Assembly: GCF_028473745.1 (NCBI RefSeq)
Contig: NZ_CP101137.1
Coordinates: 4,588,001-4,652,000 of the forward strand
Direction: 5' to 3'
DNA length: 64,000 nucleotides
DNA from: Streptomyces sp. M92
Lineage (GTDB): Bacteria; Actinomycetota; Actinomycetes; Streptomycetales; Streptomycetaceae
The notes under the pieces are model-generated. The model searched no databases. It saw only the letters and a list, made by a program, of their open reading frames with translations, and was not told where the DNA came from. Within the stretch, counting starts at the first letter, position 1; every line of letters begins with the position of its first letter. The translations under genes and the position numbers were made by a program. This document shows positions 34,618 to 41,684 of the stretch, piece by piece.

Positions 34618-35765
34618 GCGCCGGCCGCCGGGTCGGGGGCGACCGCGCCGACCGGGGTGGTGCGGGGCGCGCCCGGCGTCCGGCGGGTCGCGGGCGCCGG
34701 GGCCGGCGCGGCGGCGAGGTCGGTGCGCGGGTGGGGCACGGGGACCGGGCGCAGCGGACGCGGCCCGGACACCACCGAGTAGTCCTGGCCCAGGAACGGC
34801 GGTGCCACCTCGCCCGGATCGTCCCCGAGGGCCAGCCGGACCGCCGCCCACGGCGCGTTGATCCCGCACAGCGCGAGCTGGTGCAGCCCCCCGGCCGGGC
34901 GGGTGTTGACGTCCATCAGCACCGGCCGGTCCCCGTACATCCGGAACTGCACGTTCGACAGGTGGTGCAGCCCGAACGCCTCGGCGATCCGCCGGGCCGG
35001 GGCCAGCCACTGCTCCTGGAGGGTGAACCCGCGGCGGCGGCCGTTCTTGGTGCGGCCCACGGCCATGCGCACGCGGTTGTCGGGGCCGGTGAGGCAGTCC
35101 ACCGACACCTCCGGCTCCTCCAGCCGCGGCATCACCAGCCAGTCGACGGGTTCCTCGGCCGTCCGCAGCGCCTCGACGACCAGGGGCAACGGGACGTACG
35201 GGCTCGGGAAGCCGTTCAGGTGCGTGAGGGAGAAGGGGTCCCGGGTGACCGTCCGGAAGCCCACACCGCCCGCGCCGGACGCCGGCTTGAAGCACGCCTG
35301 ATGGCCGTGCGCCTCCAACTCCTCGACCGCGGCGACGAGTTCGTCGGCCGTACGCACCCGCCACCACGGTGGCACCGGCACACCGACCGCACGGACCGCC
35401 TCGTAGGCGATCACCTTGTCCTGGAAGACCGCCACCGCCTCGGGCGGCGGCGCCAGCAGGGCCGTGCCGGCCGCCTCGAACTCCGCGCGGTGGGCGACGA
35501 CCGCCGTCTGGTGCAGACGGGGGACGAACACGTCGATGCCGCGCCGCGCGCACTGGTCCAGCGCGAACTCGACGTAGCCCGCCGCGGACAGGCCCTCCGG
35601 CTCCAGGTCGGCGGTGTCGGCGGCGGCCAGTACCGGGGAGTCCGGGTCGCCGTGCGTGGCGTGGATCTCGACCGCCCGGTCGGCGGGATTTCGCCGCAGC
35701 TGATCCATGAAGAAGACGTTCTCCGCGTACGTGCGGTTGAGCCAGACGCGTACGGGAGAAACCAT
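34608..35765 (-). CDS. ATP-grasp domain protein, substrate unknown
   Basis: A 385-residue protein with an ATP-grasp fold (carboxylate-amine/thiol ligase type). Residues ~1-110 form a preATP-grasp-like region with VRVWLNRTYAENVFFMDQLR; the ATP-grasp part has Lys in ACFKPASGAGGVGFRTV near 165, DWLVMPRLEEPEVSVDCL, and the metal-binding Asp/Asn end VLMDVNTRPAGGLHQLALCG. The last ~50 residues are Pro/Ala/Arg-rich and look disordered. ATG 35765 follows AAAGG. It stands alone, upstream of which is a good promoter. Related proteins ligate amino acids, or carboxylates to amines; nothing here fixes the substrate. Confidence 0.85.
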   Translation of the reverse strand: MVSPVRVWLNRTYAENVFFMDQLRRNPADRAVEIHATHGDPDSPVLAAADTADLEPEGLSAAGYVEFALDQCARRGIDVFVPRLHQTAVVAHRAEFEAAGTALLAPPPEAVAVFQDKVIAYEAVRAVGVPVPPWWRVRTADELVAAVEELEAHGHQACFKPASGAGGVGFRTVTRDPFSLTHLNGFPSPYVPLPLVVEALRTAEEPVDWLVMPRLEEPEVSVDCLTGPDNRVRMAVGRTKNGRRRGFTLQEQWLAPARRIAEAFGLHHLSNVQFRMYGDRPVLMDVNTRPAGGLHQLALCGINAPWAAVRLALGDDPGEVAPPFLGQDYSVVSGPRPLRPVPVPHPRTDLAAAPAPAPATRRTPGAPRTTPVGAVAPDPAAGAPA

Positions 35766-35882
35766 GCAGGCCGCCTTTCACGGTTCGCGGGCAGGGCGGA
35801 GCGGGCCGTGCCCGGCCAGGGGGTTGGAGGGACACCGAGCCGCCCTGCGTGAAGGGTGAATCGGGGCGGTGGTGTTGGGGCG

Positions 35883-35913
35883 ATCATAGGGGTACGCACG
35901 CCTGCGAGTGCAA
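35883..35913 (-). promoter_or_regulatory. Putative promoter of the ATP-grasp gene
   Basis: Reading the minus strand, TTGCAC (35913-35908) and TATGAT (35888-35883) resemble -35 and -10 hexamers of the principal vegetative sigma factor, with 19 bases between them. They are ~118 bases upstream of the ATP-grasp start, in a gap without genes. The spacing is one base or two longer than ideal. Confidence 0.45.
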
Positions 35914-36046
35914 AGTGCGCCACCCGGACGCCACAGCGCCTGGGCGCGGCGGCCACACGCCCCGGGCCGGACCCGGCGGGAAGCGCTTGTGACCGGTGCC
36001 GGGATGTGATCTCGTGGCGTCGAACGCGCTTCCGGAAGGGGTGGGT

Positions 36047-36916
36047 ATGACGTCGGCGACCGGTGGCCCGGGGCGCATCTGGGCCATCAGCGACCTGCAC
36101 ATCGGGTACCCGGAGAACCGCGCACTCGTGGAGGGGATGCGACCCGGCTCCGACGACGACTGGCTCCTGGTGGCCGGCGACGTGGCGGAGACCGTGTCCG
36201 ACATCCGCTGGGCACTGGGCACCCTCGCGGAACGCTTCCGCCGGGTCGTGTGGGCCCCCGGCAACCACGAACTGTGGACCCACCCCAAGGACCCCGTCAC
36301 CCTGCGCGGCGCCGCCCGCTACGAGCACCTCGTCGAGGTGTGCCGGGAGCTGGGCGTGACGACGCCCGAGGACCCCTACCCCGTGTGGGAGGGGCCCGGC
36401 GGCCCGGCGGTGGTCGCGCCGCTCTTCCTGCTGTACGACTACTCGTTCCTGCCCGCCGGGTGCGCGACCAAGGACGAGGGACTGGCCTACGCCCATGGCA
36501 CCGGCATCGTGTGCAACGACGAGTTCCTGCTGCACCCCGACCCCTATCCGAGCCGTGACGCCTGGTGCCGGGCCCGCGTCGCCGAGACCGAGCGCAGGCT
36601 CGCCGAGCTCCCCGCCGGCCTGCCGACCGTCCTCGTCAACCACTACCCGCTGGACCGGCACCCCACCGAGGTCCTGTGGTACCCGGAGTTCGCCATGTGG
36701 TGCGGCACCCGGCTGACCGCCGACTGGCACCGCAGGTTCCGGGTCGACGCCATGGTCTACGGTCATCTGCACATCCCCCGGACCACCTGGCACGAGGGGG
36801 TCCGCTTCGAGGAGGTTTCGGTGGGTTACCCTCGTGAATGGCGCGGACGGAGCCGACCGCCGGGCGAGCTTCGCCGCATCCTGCCCCCGCCGGCCCGTCA
36901 GGAGGCGGCCCGGTGA
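36047..36916 (+). CDS. Calcineurin-like metallophosphoesterase
   Basis: A 289-residue phosphoesterase of the dinuclear-metal family. Ligand motifs appear in order: D-x-H as ISDLHIGYPENR, G-D as LLVAGDVAE, G-N-H-E as WAPGNHELWTHP, the later His in VLVNHYPLDRHP, and G-H-x-H as VYGHLHIPRTTW. ATG 36047 has GGAAGGGG nearby. It overlaps the following phosphopantetheinyl transferase start (GTGA at 36913) and has its own ribosome site GGAGG inside the phosphoesterase end. The strict coupling, common in streptomycetes, hints at a role in phosphopantetheine metabolism, such as removing 3',5'-ADP or phosphopantetheine; that is inference. Confidence 0.9.
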   Translation: MTSATGGPGRIWAISDLHIGYPENRALVEGMRPGSDDDWLLVAGDVAETVSDIRWALGTLAERFRRVVWAPGNHELWTHPKDPVTLRGAARYEHLVEVCRELGVTTPEDPYPVWEGPGGPAVVAPLFLLYDYSFLPAGCATKDEGLAYAHGTGIVCNDEFLLHPDPYPSRDAWCRARVAETERRLAELPAGLPTVLVNHYPLDRHPTEVLWYPEFAMWCGTRLTADWHRRFRVDAMVYGHLHIPRTTWHEGVRFEEVSVGYPREWRGRSRPPGELRRILPPPARQEAAR

Positions 36917-37593
36917 TCGAGGAACTGCTGCCCTCCACGGTCGTCTCCGTGGAGGCCCACGGCGGCGGCGACGCCGGCCACCTGCCCCTCTTCCCGGAGG
37001 AGGAGCCGCTCGTGGCCCGGGCGGTCGCCAAGCGCCGCCGGGAGTTCACCGTGGTGCGGTCCTGCGCCCGCCGGGCCATGGAGAAGCTGGGCGTGCCCGC
37101 GCAGCCCGTGCTGAACGGCGAGCGCGGGGCGCCCGTCTGGCCCGAGGGCCTGACCGGCAGCATGACCCATTGCGACGGCTACTGCGCCGCCGCACTGGTC
37201 CGTGTCACCGATCTCGCCTCCCTCGGCATCGACGCCGAACCGGACGGACCGCTCCCGGACGGCGTCCTGCCCGCCGTCTCCCTGCCCACGGAGGCGGATC
37301 GGCTGCGCCTGCTGGCCCGGGACCATCCCGGTGTCCACTGGGACCGGCTGCTGTTCAGCGCCAAGGAGTCCGTCTACAAGACGTGGTTCCCGCTCACCGG
37401 GCGGTGGCTGGACTTCACCGAGGCCGACATCGAGATCACCGTGGACCCGGGTGATCCGCGCCGCGGCGCCCTGCGCGCCTCGCTCCTGGTGCCGGGACCG
37501 ACCGTGGGCGGCCGGCGTCTGTCCGGTTTCGACGGCCGCTGGACGGCCCGGCAAGGCCTGGTCGCCACGGCCGTCACGGTCCCGCCCGCCTGA
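36913..37593 (+). CDS. 4'-phosphopantetheinyl transferase (Sfp/EntD type)
   Basis: A 226-residue enzyme that attaches phosphopantetheine from CoA to carrier proteins of polyketide and nonribosomal peptide synthases. Seen: RRREFTVVRSCARRAMEKLG, the P1-type block GSMTHCDGYCAAAL, the Mg-binding LASLGIDAEPD (G-I-D-x-E) and WDRLLFSAKESVYKTWFPLT (W/F-S-A-K-E-S-x-x-K). GTG 36913 follows GGAGG and overlaps the phosphoesterase stop; the ORF continuing upstream is a shadow. In the S. coelicolor group this type is one of three such transferases and serves secondary metabolism. No megasynthase genes are in the window. Confidence 0.94.
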   Translation: MIEELLPSTVVSVEAHGGGDAGHLPLFPEEEPLVARAVAKRRREFTVVRSCARRAMEKLGVPAQPVLNGERGAPVWPEGLTGSMTHCDGYCAAALVRVTDLASLGIDAEPDGPLPDGVLPAVSLPTEADRLRLLARDHPGVHWDRLLFSAKESVYKTWFPLTGRWLDFTEADIEITVDPGDPRRGALRASLLVPGPTVGGRRLSGFDGRWTARQGLVATAVTVPPA

Positions 37594-37597
37594 CCCA

Positions 37598-37647
37598 TCA
37601 GGGTGCCCGCGCTTCCGGCCGGTCAGGGTGCCCGCGCTTCCGGCCCG
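37598..37647 (+). repeat. 25-bp tandem duplication
   Basis: TCAGGGTGCCCGCGCTTCCG plus five bases occurs twice in direct succession (37598-37622 and 37623-37647), with differences only at the last bases. It fills the gap between the convergent transferase and the small gene at 37648. Each copy begins with TCA, which on the minus strand is a stop in the frame of the small gene, suggesting the duplication arose at that gene's end. Confidence 0.75.
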
Positions 37648-37884
37648 TCAGCGCGTCGGGCACCAGCTCCGCAGCAGCCGGAAGAACGCCTCCTCGTTCC
37701 CCGCCAGCCCCGCGGCCCGCAGCGCCTGCTCGGCCTCGGCCAGCACGGACGGCGGTACGACGGCGGGCAGGGGCGCACCGGACGGTCCCGGCGTGGCGTC
37801 GAAGGCGGCCCGCACGGTGTGCAGCAGCCGCAGGTAGGCCTGCACGGCCGTGCGCTCGTGGTCGGTCAGTACGGCGGTGGTCAT
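37648..37884 (-). CDS. Small helical protein of unknown function (78 aa)
   Basis: The sequence is alpha-helix-like: TDHERTAVQAYLRLLHTVRAA, then a Pro/Ala linker and SVLAEAEQALRAAGLAGNEEAFFRLLRSW. GGGGAGAG sits six bases before ATG, supporting expression. It has no membrane segment or known motif. It lies between the phosphopantetheinyl transferase (convergent) and the XRE/metallopeptidase pair (same strand, 136 bases upstream). Helix-rich size would fit a small regulatory or adaptor protein, but no function is proposed. Confidence 0.65.
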   Translation of the reverse strand: MTTAVLTDHERTAVQAYLRLLHTVRAAFDATPGPSGAPLPAVVPPSVLAEAEQALRAAGLAGNEEAFFRLLRSWCPTR

Positions 37885-38020
37885 CGGTCGGCTCTCCCCA
37901 CAACGACGTCAGCGGTCACGCGCCCCCGCCCCCGGCGGCGGCACATTCCCAGCTTGCCGCCCACCACTGACAATCGTGCCGAGCCGCGCCCGTGCGGCCC
38001 GGCAGGAGCCGATCGGGGCA

Positions 38021-38578
38021 TCAGCCCGGGTAGCCCAGCGACGCGCCGATCCGGCCTGCCAGGTGATCCCGCTGCACCGGCCCGCGCAGCGGCGAACCGT
38101 CCAGCCACGTCCGGCACTTGCTCGCCAGCAGCAGCCCGAAGGACTCCGCCTCCTTCTCCTCGGCGAGGTCGAAGCGGGAGCGTGCGGCGACCGCGCGCAC
38201 GGTGGCGCGCAACGCTTCCTCGTCCGGCTCCTGGCCGCCCGCGTCCAGCAGCCGGGCCGCGACCACGCCGTCCTCGAAGTCGTGCCCGTGGTGCCCGGCC
38301 TGCATGTGCCACAACTCGTGCCCGAGGATCACCAACTGGTGGTCGGGAGCGGTGCGTTCCTCGACCACGACCAGGTCCTGCTCGGCCATGTCGAGCCACA
38401 GGCCGCTGGCCGTTCCCGGTGGGAAAGCGGCCGCGCGGAACAGCACCGGACGGCCCCGGCGCCTGCTCATCGCCCCGCACAGCGCCGCGTACAGTTCGGC
38501 GGGCGGCGCGGGGGCGGGGAGCGTCAGCTCCTCGACCAGCTCACCGCACAGGCGGCGCATCTCCTTGCCGATGCCCAC
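38021..38578 (-). CDS. ImmA/IrrE-like zinc metallopeptidase
   Basis: A 185-residue protein with the zincin motif H-E-x-x-H in VILGHELWHMQAGHHGHDFED, preceded by a short beta-sheet region and followed by helices (EEKEAESFGLLLASKC) carrying candidate third-ligand residues. This matches the ImmA/IrrE (DUF955) family, whose members cleave partner XRE repressors. GTG 38578 has GGGGAGA just upstream; the longer ORF overlaps the regulator gene. It follows the XRE gene by 14 bases, so the two form an operon of a repressor and its possible protease, as in ImmR-ImmA and DdrO-IrrE systems. No integrase or phage gene is nearby. Confidence 0.82.
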   Translation of the reverse strand: MGIGKEMRRLCGELVEELTLPAPAPPAELYAALCGAMSRRRGRPVLFRAAAFPPGTASGLWLDMAEQDLVVVEERTAPDHQLVILGHELWHMQAGHHGHDFEDGVVAARLLDAGGQEPDEEALRATVRAVAARSRFDLAEEKEAESFGLLLASKCRTWLDGSPLRGPVQRDHLAGRIGASLGYPG

Positions 38579-38592
38579 GTGTCTCCCCACAG

Positions 38593-39249
38593 TCACGACT
38601 CGGGACGCTTGACGCTCTCCAGGAGCATGTCCAGCCACTCGGCGACCTTGTCGCGGTGCTGGTCGGTGGGGAGTTGGGCGGCCCGCCAGGCGATGCCGCG
38701 CACGCCGTGGTCCTGGAGCAGCCGCTCCAGCGGGTCCTCGGCGGCGGCCGTCGCCGCCCGCTCCCGGTCGGCGAGCTGCTGCAGCAGTTCCTGCTCGGTG
38801 TGCTGGAGAGCGACCGCCAGCGCCTCGGGGTCCTCGGCGGTCAGGAAACCGGCGTGCACCCGGAAGAAGCGCTGGATGGCGTCGCAGTGCTCCATGGTGG
38901 GCCGCCGGTCGCCGTTGATGAGGGCGCCCGCCTGCTGCCGGGACATGCCGGCGCCGTCGGCGATCTCCTGCTGGGTGTATCTGCGGCCGTTGGGCTTGAG
39001 CCGGGTGCGGCGCAGCAGATCCAGGCGCTGCACGAAGCGGGTCTGCACATCGGGTTCCCCGGCGGACCGACCGCTCAGCAGCGCCGCGGCCACGGGCTCG
39101 GGAACGCCGGAGGCGGCGGACAGGCGGCCGATGTCGAAGACCTCCGCGGGCGGCACGCCGAGCCGGTCCGCGAGTGCGGTGACGCGGGCGACGACGGCGG
39201 GCAGCACGGCCGTCGGCAGGGCGCCCGGACCCTCGAAGCCATCCGTCAC
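38593..39249 (-). CDS. XRE-family helix-turn-helix regulator
   Basis: A 218-residue regulator. The XRE domain is central: RRYTQQEIADGAGMSRQQAGALINGDRRPTMEHCDAI (shown here as 37 residues split by function: TQQEIADGAGMS is helix 1-2, RQQAGALINGDRRP the recognition helix and turn). The N-terminal ~60 residues (VLPAVVARVTALADRLGVPP and EVFDIGRLSAASGVP) and the C-terminal leucine-rich part may dimerise or sense. GTG 39249 has GGAGAG six bases upstream. The palindrome GCCACAACTGTGGC 105 bases upstream is a plausible operator. Paired with an ImmA/IrrE-like peptidase directly downstream. Confidence 0.83.
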   Translation of the reverse strand: MTDGFEGPGALPTAVLPAVVARVTALADRLGVPPAEVFDIGRLSAASGVPEPVAAALLSGRSAGEPDVQTRFVQRLDLLRRTRLKPNGRRYTQQEIADGAGMSRQQAGALINGDRRPTMEHCDAIQRFFRVHAGFLTAEDPEALAVALQHTEQELLQQLADRERAATAAAEDPLERLLQDHGVRGIAWRAAQLPTDQHRDKVAEWLDMLLESVKRPES

Positions 39250-39353
39250 CGACAGCTCTCCTACGTCTCTCACAGGCCTCACAGGCTTCTCACAAGCGGT
39301 TGCCGTGAACTTCCCGGAGAGTAACCTGCCGCTCGAACTCACATCCAGGTATC

Positions 39354-39367
39354 GCCACAACTGTGGC
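39354..39367. promoter_or_regulatory. XRE-type palindrome in divergent promoter
   Basis: GCCACAACTGTGGC is a perfect 6-2-6 inverted repeat, 105 bases upstream of the XRE start and 115 bases upstream of the divergent MmyB-like gene. Its size and dyad geometry resemble operators of XRE repressors, so the adjacent XRE protein is the natural candidate. Confidence 0.55.
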
Positions 39368-39385
39368 CTATTTCAGCCGTCAACA

Positions 39386-39398
39386 GGCATGAAATGCC
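39386..39398. promoter_or_regulatory. Second palindrome GGCATGAAATGCC
   Basis: GGCAT-GAA-ATGCC is a perfect 5-3-5 inverted repeat in the XRE/MmyB divergent region. A related sequence, TGGCATTTCAGGC, covers the start codon of the MmyB-like gene (39483-39495), matching the reverse complement of the palindrome at most positions. Two copies, one on the start codon, suggest a repressor site separate from the XRE palindrome. Confidence 0.5.
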
Positions 39399-39481
39399 AC
39401 GATAGTTGACACGCCTTGCGTCGGGGCACCAGGATCGGGACGCCGCGAGAAGGCCGCATAGGCAAGAGGGGTGACCTCCCG

Positions 39482-40141
39482 ATGGCATTTCAGGCAGGAG
39501 GGCAGCGGCCGGCGCCGCGGCCCGCTCCCGCGACCCCCGAGGTCCAGGCGTATCTCCAGGACTACACGGCGCTCCTGGAGGCCGTCCCCTTCCCCTCCTT
39601 CGTCGTCGACCACCGCTGGGACGTGGTGCTGACCAACGGCGCCTTCCGGACACTTTTCCAGGGCGCCGGACCGCACCCGACGGCGATGCCGGGCGACAAC
39701 TTCCTCCGGTTCGTCCTCTTCCACCCGGACGCGTCCGGGGTGCTCGGCGACCACGAGTCGAGCTGGTGCCTGCCCATGCTGGCGCACTTCGGCTCCGCCC
39801 TGGAGCGGTACGGCCACGATCCCGGCCTCCAGGCGGTCCGCCGCGACATCGCCCAGGACCCGATCATGGAGGCCGCCTACCGCCAGGGCCTGCCGCACTG
39901 GATCCGTGCCGTCGGAGCGGAGGCCGTCGAGCACGACGGCGCCGTACGGCCGCTGCACCACCCCGACCCGCGCCGGGGCACCACCGAGTGCCGGGTCGTG
40001 GTCGAGACGCCCAGGGTCCTGGCGGAGCTGGGCTACAGCCGTCTGACGCTGGTCCTGCGCGAGCCGCGCCGCACCCCGTCCCGGCTCGCGCGGCCCCGCC
40101 GCGCCTCGGCGCACCTGAGAGTGGTCTCCTCCACCGAGTGA
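39482..40141 (+). CDS. MmyB-like ligand-binding domain protein without HTH
   Basis: A 219-residue protein matching the C-terminal MLTR (MmyB-like transcription regulator ligand-binding, PAS-like) domain: YLQDYTALLEAVPFPSFVVD, WDVVLTNGAFRTLF, and NFLRFVLFHPDA followed by late ELGYSRLTLVLREPR. Typical MmyB-type regulators have an N-terminal XRE HTH before this domain; here the protein begins with only ~25 Pro/Ala-rich residues, so no DNA-binding domain is present. ATG 39482 is chosen (upstream GAGGGGTGACC). It is divergent from the XRE-ImmA pair, so it could act as a separate sensor subunit for that XRE protein. Confidence 0.75.
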   Translation: MAFQAGGQRPAPRPAPATPEVQAYLQDYTALLEAVPFPSFVVDHRWDVVLTNGAFRTLFQGAGPHPTAMPGDNFLRFVLFHPDASGVLGDHESSWCLPMLAHFGSALERYGHDPGLQAVRRDIAQDPIMEAAYRQGLPHWIRAVGAEAVEHDGAVRPLHHPDPRRGTTECRVVVETPRVLAELGYSRLTLVLREPRRTPSRLARPRRASAHLRVVSSTE

Positions 40142-40218
40142 CCGAGGGCGGTCACTGCCGTGGCGGGCTCGGCGAAGCGCGGGGCCACCAGGGTGCGCAT
40201 CCGGTGCCGCCCCGCGCG

Positions 40219-41502
40219 TCAGCGCTCCAGCTCCTTGTGCGCCGTTTCCGGCAGCCGCAGGTACACCACCGAGGACAGCAGGCAGAGGACGGCGACGTAC
40301 CAGGGGAAGAGCCCGGCGTGGCCGAGGTCCTTGAACAGTGTGCCCACGTACGGAGCCGTGCCGCCGAACAGGGCGACGGTGAGGGAGTAGGGGAAGCCGA
40401 TGCCCGCCGCCCGCACCCGGGGCGGGAAGATCTCGGCGTTGACGGCCGCGCTGATCGAGGTGAAGCCGGTCAGCAGGACCATGCCGGCGCACTGCACGAG
40501 CAGCAGCACGGCGAACGAGTCGCGCAGGGCGTGCAGCATCGGCACGCTGAGCAGGGCGAAGCCCACACCGAAGAACAGCAGCGGCGGACGGCGGCCGAAC
40601 CGGTCGGACAGCATCCCGCCGAGCGGCTGGAGCAGCGCGAAGAAGGCCAGCGAGAGGGTGCCCGCCAGCAGCGCGTCCGACTTGTCCAGCCCGGTGTTGA
40701 GCTCCGCGTACGTCGGCAGGTACGACGTCCAGGTGTAGTAGGCGATGGTGCCGCCCGCCGTGATGCCGCCGATCAGCAGGGATTCGCGCGGATGGCGCCG
40801 CAGCGCCTCGAACAGGCCGGGACGCGGTGCCCGCCGCTGCTCCGCGCTGCGGGTCTCCGCGGCGCCCTGCCGGATCCAGAAGCCGACCAGGCTGAGCACC
40901 GCCCCGAGAACGAACGGAACACGCCAGCCCCAGCCGTTCATCCGGTCCTCACTGAGCGTGTTCACCAGCACCGTCGCCACACCCGACGCGACGAGCTGCC
41001 CGGCCGTGGTCGACACGTACTGGAAGCTGGAGAACAGCCCGCGCCGACCGGGCCCCGCCGACTCCACCAGGAAGGTCGTCGAGGCCGCGAACTCGCCGCC
41101 CACCGACAGGCCCTGGAGCAGCCGCGCGGCGACCAGGACCACCGGGGCCAGCACACCGGCCGCCGCGTAGGTCGGGGTCAGGCCGACCAGCAGACTGCTG
41201 CCGCCCATCAGCAGGATGGTGACCGTCAGGGCCGCGCGCCGTCCGCGCCGGTCGGCGATCGCCCCCATCAGCAGCCCGCCGACGGGCCGCATGAAGAACC
41301 CCACCGCGAACACGGCGAACGTCGACAGCAGCGGCACCAGCGAGTTGTCCGCGCTCTTCGGGAACACCTGGTCGGCGATGTAGGTGGCCAGGAAGGTGTA
41401 CGCGTACCAGTCGTACCACTCCACGGCGTTGCCCACCGAGGCGGCGAGGAGCTGCCGTACGGGCCGGCGGGTGGGCGGGGCCGCCACGTGCATGCGTGTC
41501 AT
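40219..41502 (-). CDS. Metabolite:H+ symporter (MHS family MFS)
   Basis: A 427-residue MFS protein of the MHS family (alpha-ketoglutarate/proline-betaine/citrate/shikimate carriers). It shows the family start ASVGNAVEWYDWYAYTFLATYIADQVFP, the loop motif GAIADRRGRRAALT, RLLQGLSVGGEFAASTTFLVE and, in the second half, SDRFGRRPPLLF and AEIFPPRVRAAGIGFPYSLT. ATG 41502 is preferred, with GGGGA 11 bases upstream. Carboxylate uptake is likely; the precise substrate is not known. It is divergent from the phospholipase C gene and convergent with the MmyB-like gene. Confidence 0.88.
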   Translation of the reverse strand: MTRMHVAAPPTRRPVRQLLAASVGNAVEWYDWYAYTFLATYIADQVFPKSADNSLVPLLSTFAVFAVGFFMRPVGGLLMGAIADRRGRRAALTVTILLMGGSSLLVGLTPTYAAAGVLAPVVLVAARLLQGLSVGGEFAASTTFLVESAGPGRRGLFSSFQYVSTTAGQLVASGVATVLVNTLSEDRMNGWGWRVPFVLGAVLSLVGFWIRQGAAETRSAEQRRAPRPGLFEALRRHPRESLLIGGITAGGTIAYYTWTSYLPTYAELNTGLDKSDALLAGTLSLAFFALLQPLGGMLSDRFGRRPPLLFFGVGFALLSVPMLHALRDSFAVLLLVQCAGMVLLTGFTSISAAVNAEIFPPRVRAAGIGFPYSLTVALFGGTAPYVGTLFKDLGHAGLFPWYVAVLCLLSSVVYLRLPETAHKELER

Positions 41503-41684
41503 GATCGCGACCATCCCCGGGCGGCGGGCCCGTCACACCTCGCGTACGGAGGACTTTCACACGGGAGCCACCGGACCCTTCCCTGACGTTTGCTGCTCCT
41601 GGAACACTCCTTTCGCGCGCATTACGTCATCATCCGGCGCCGTCCGGCCGGTTGAACCCCCCAAGGCGAAAGGCATGTCACCCC

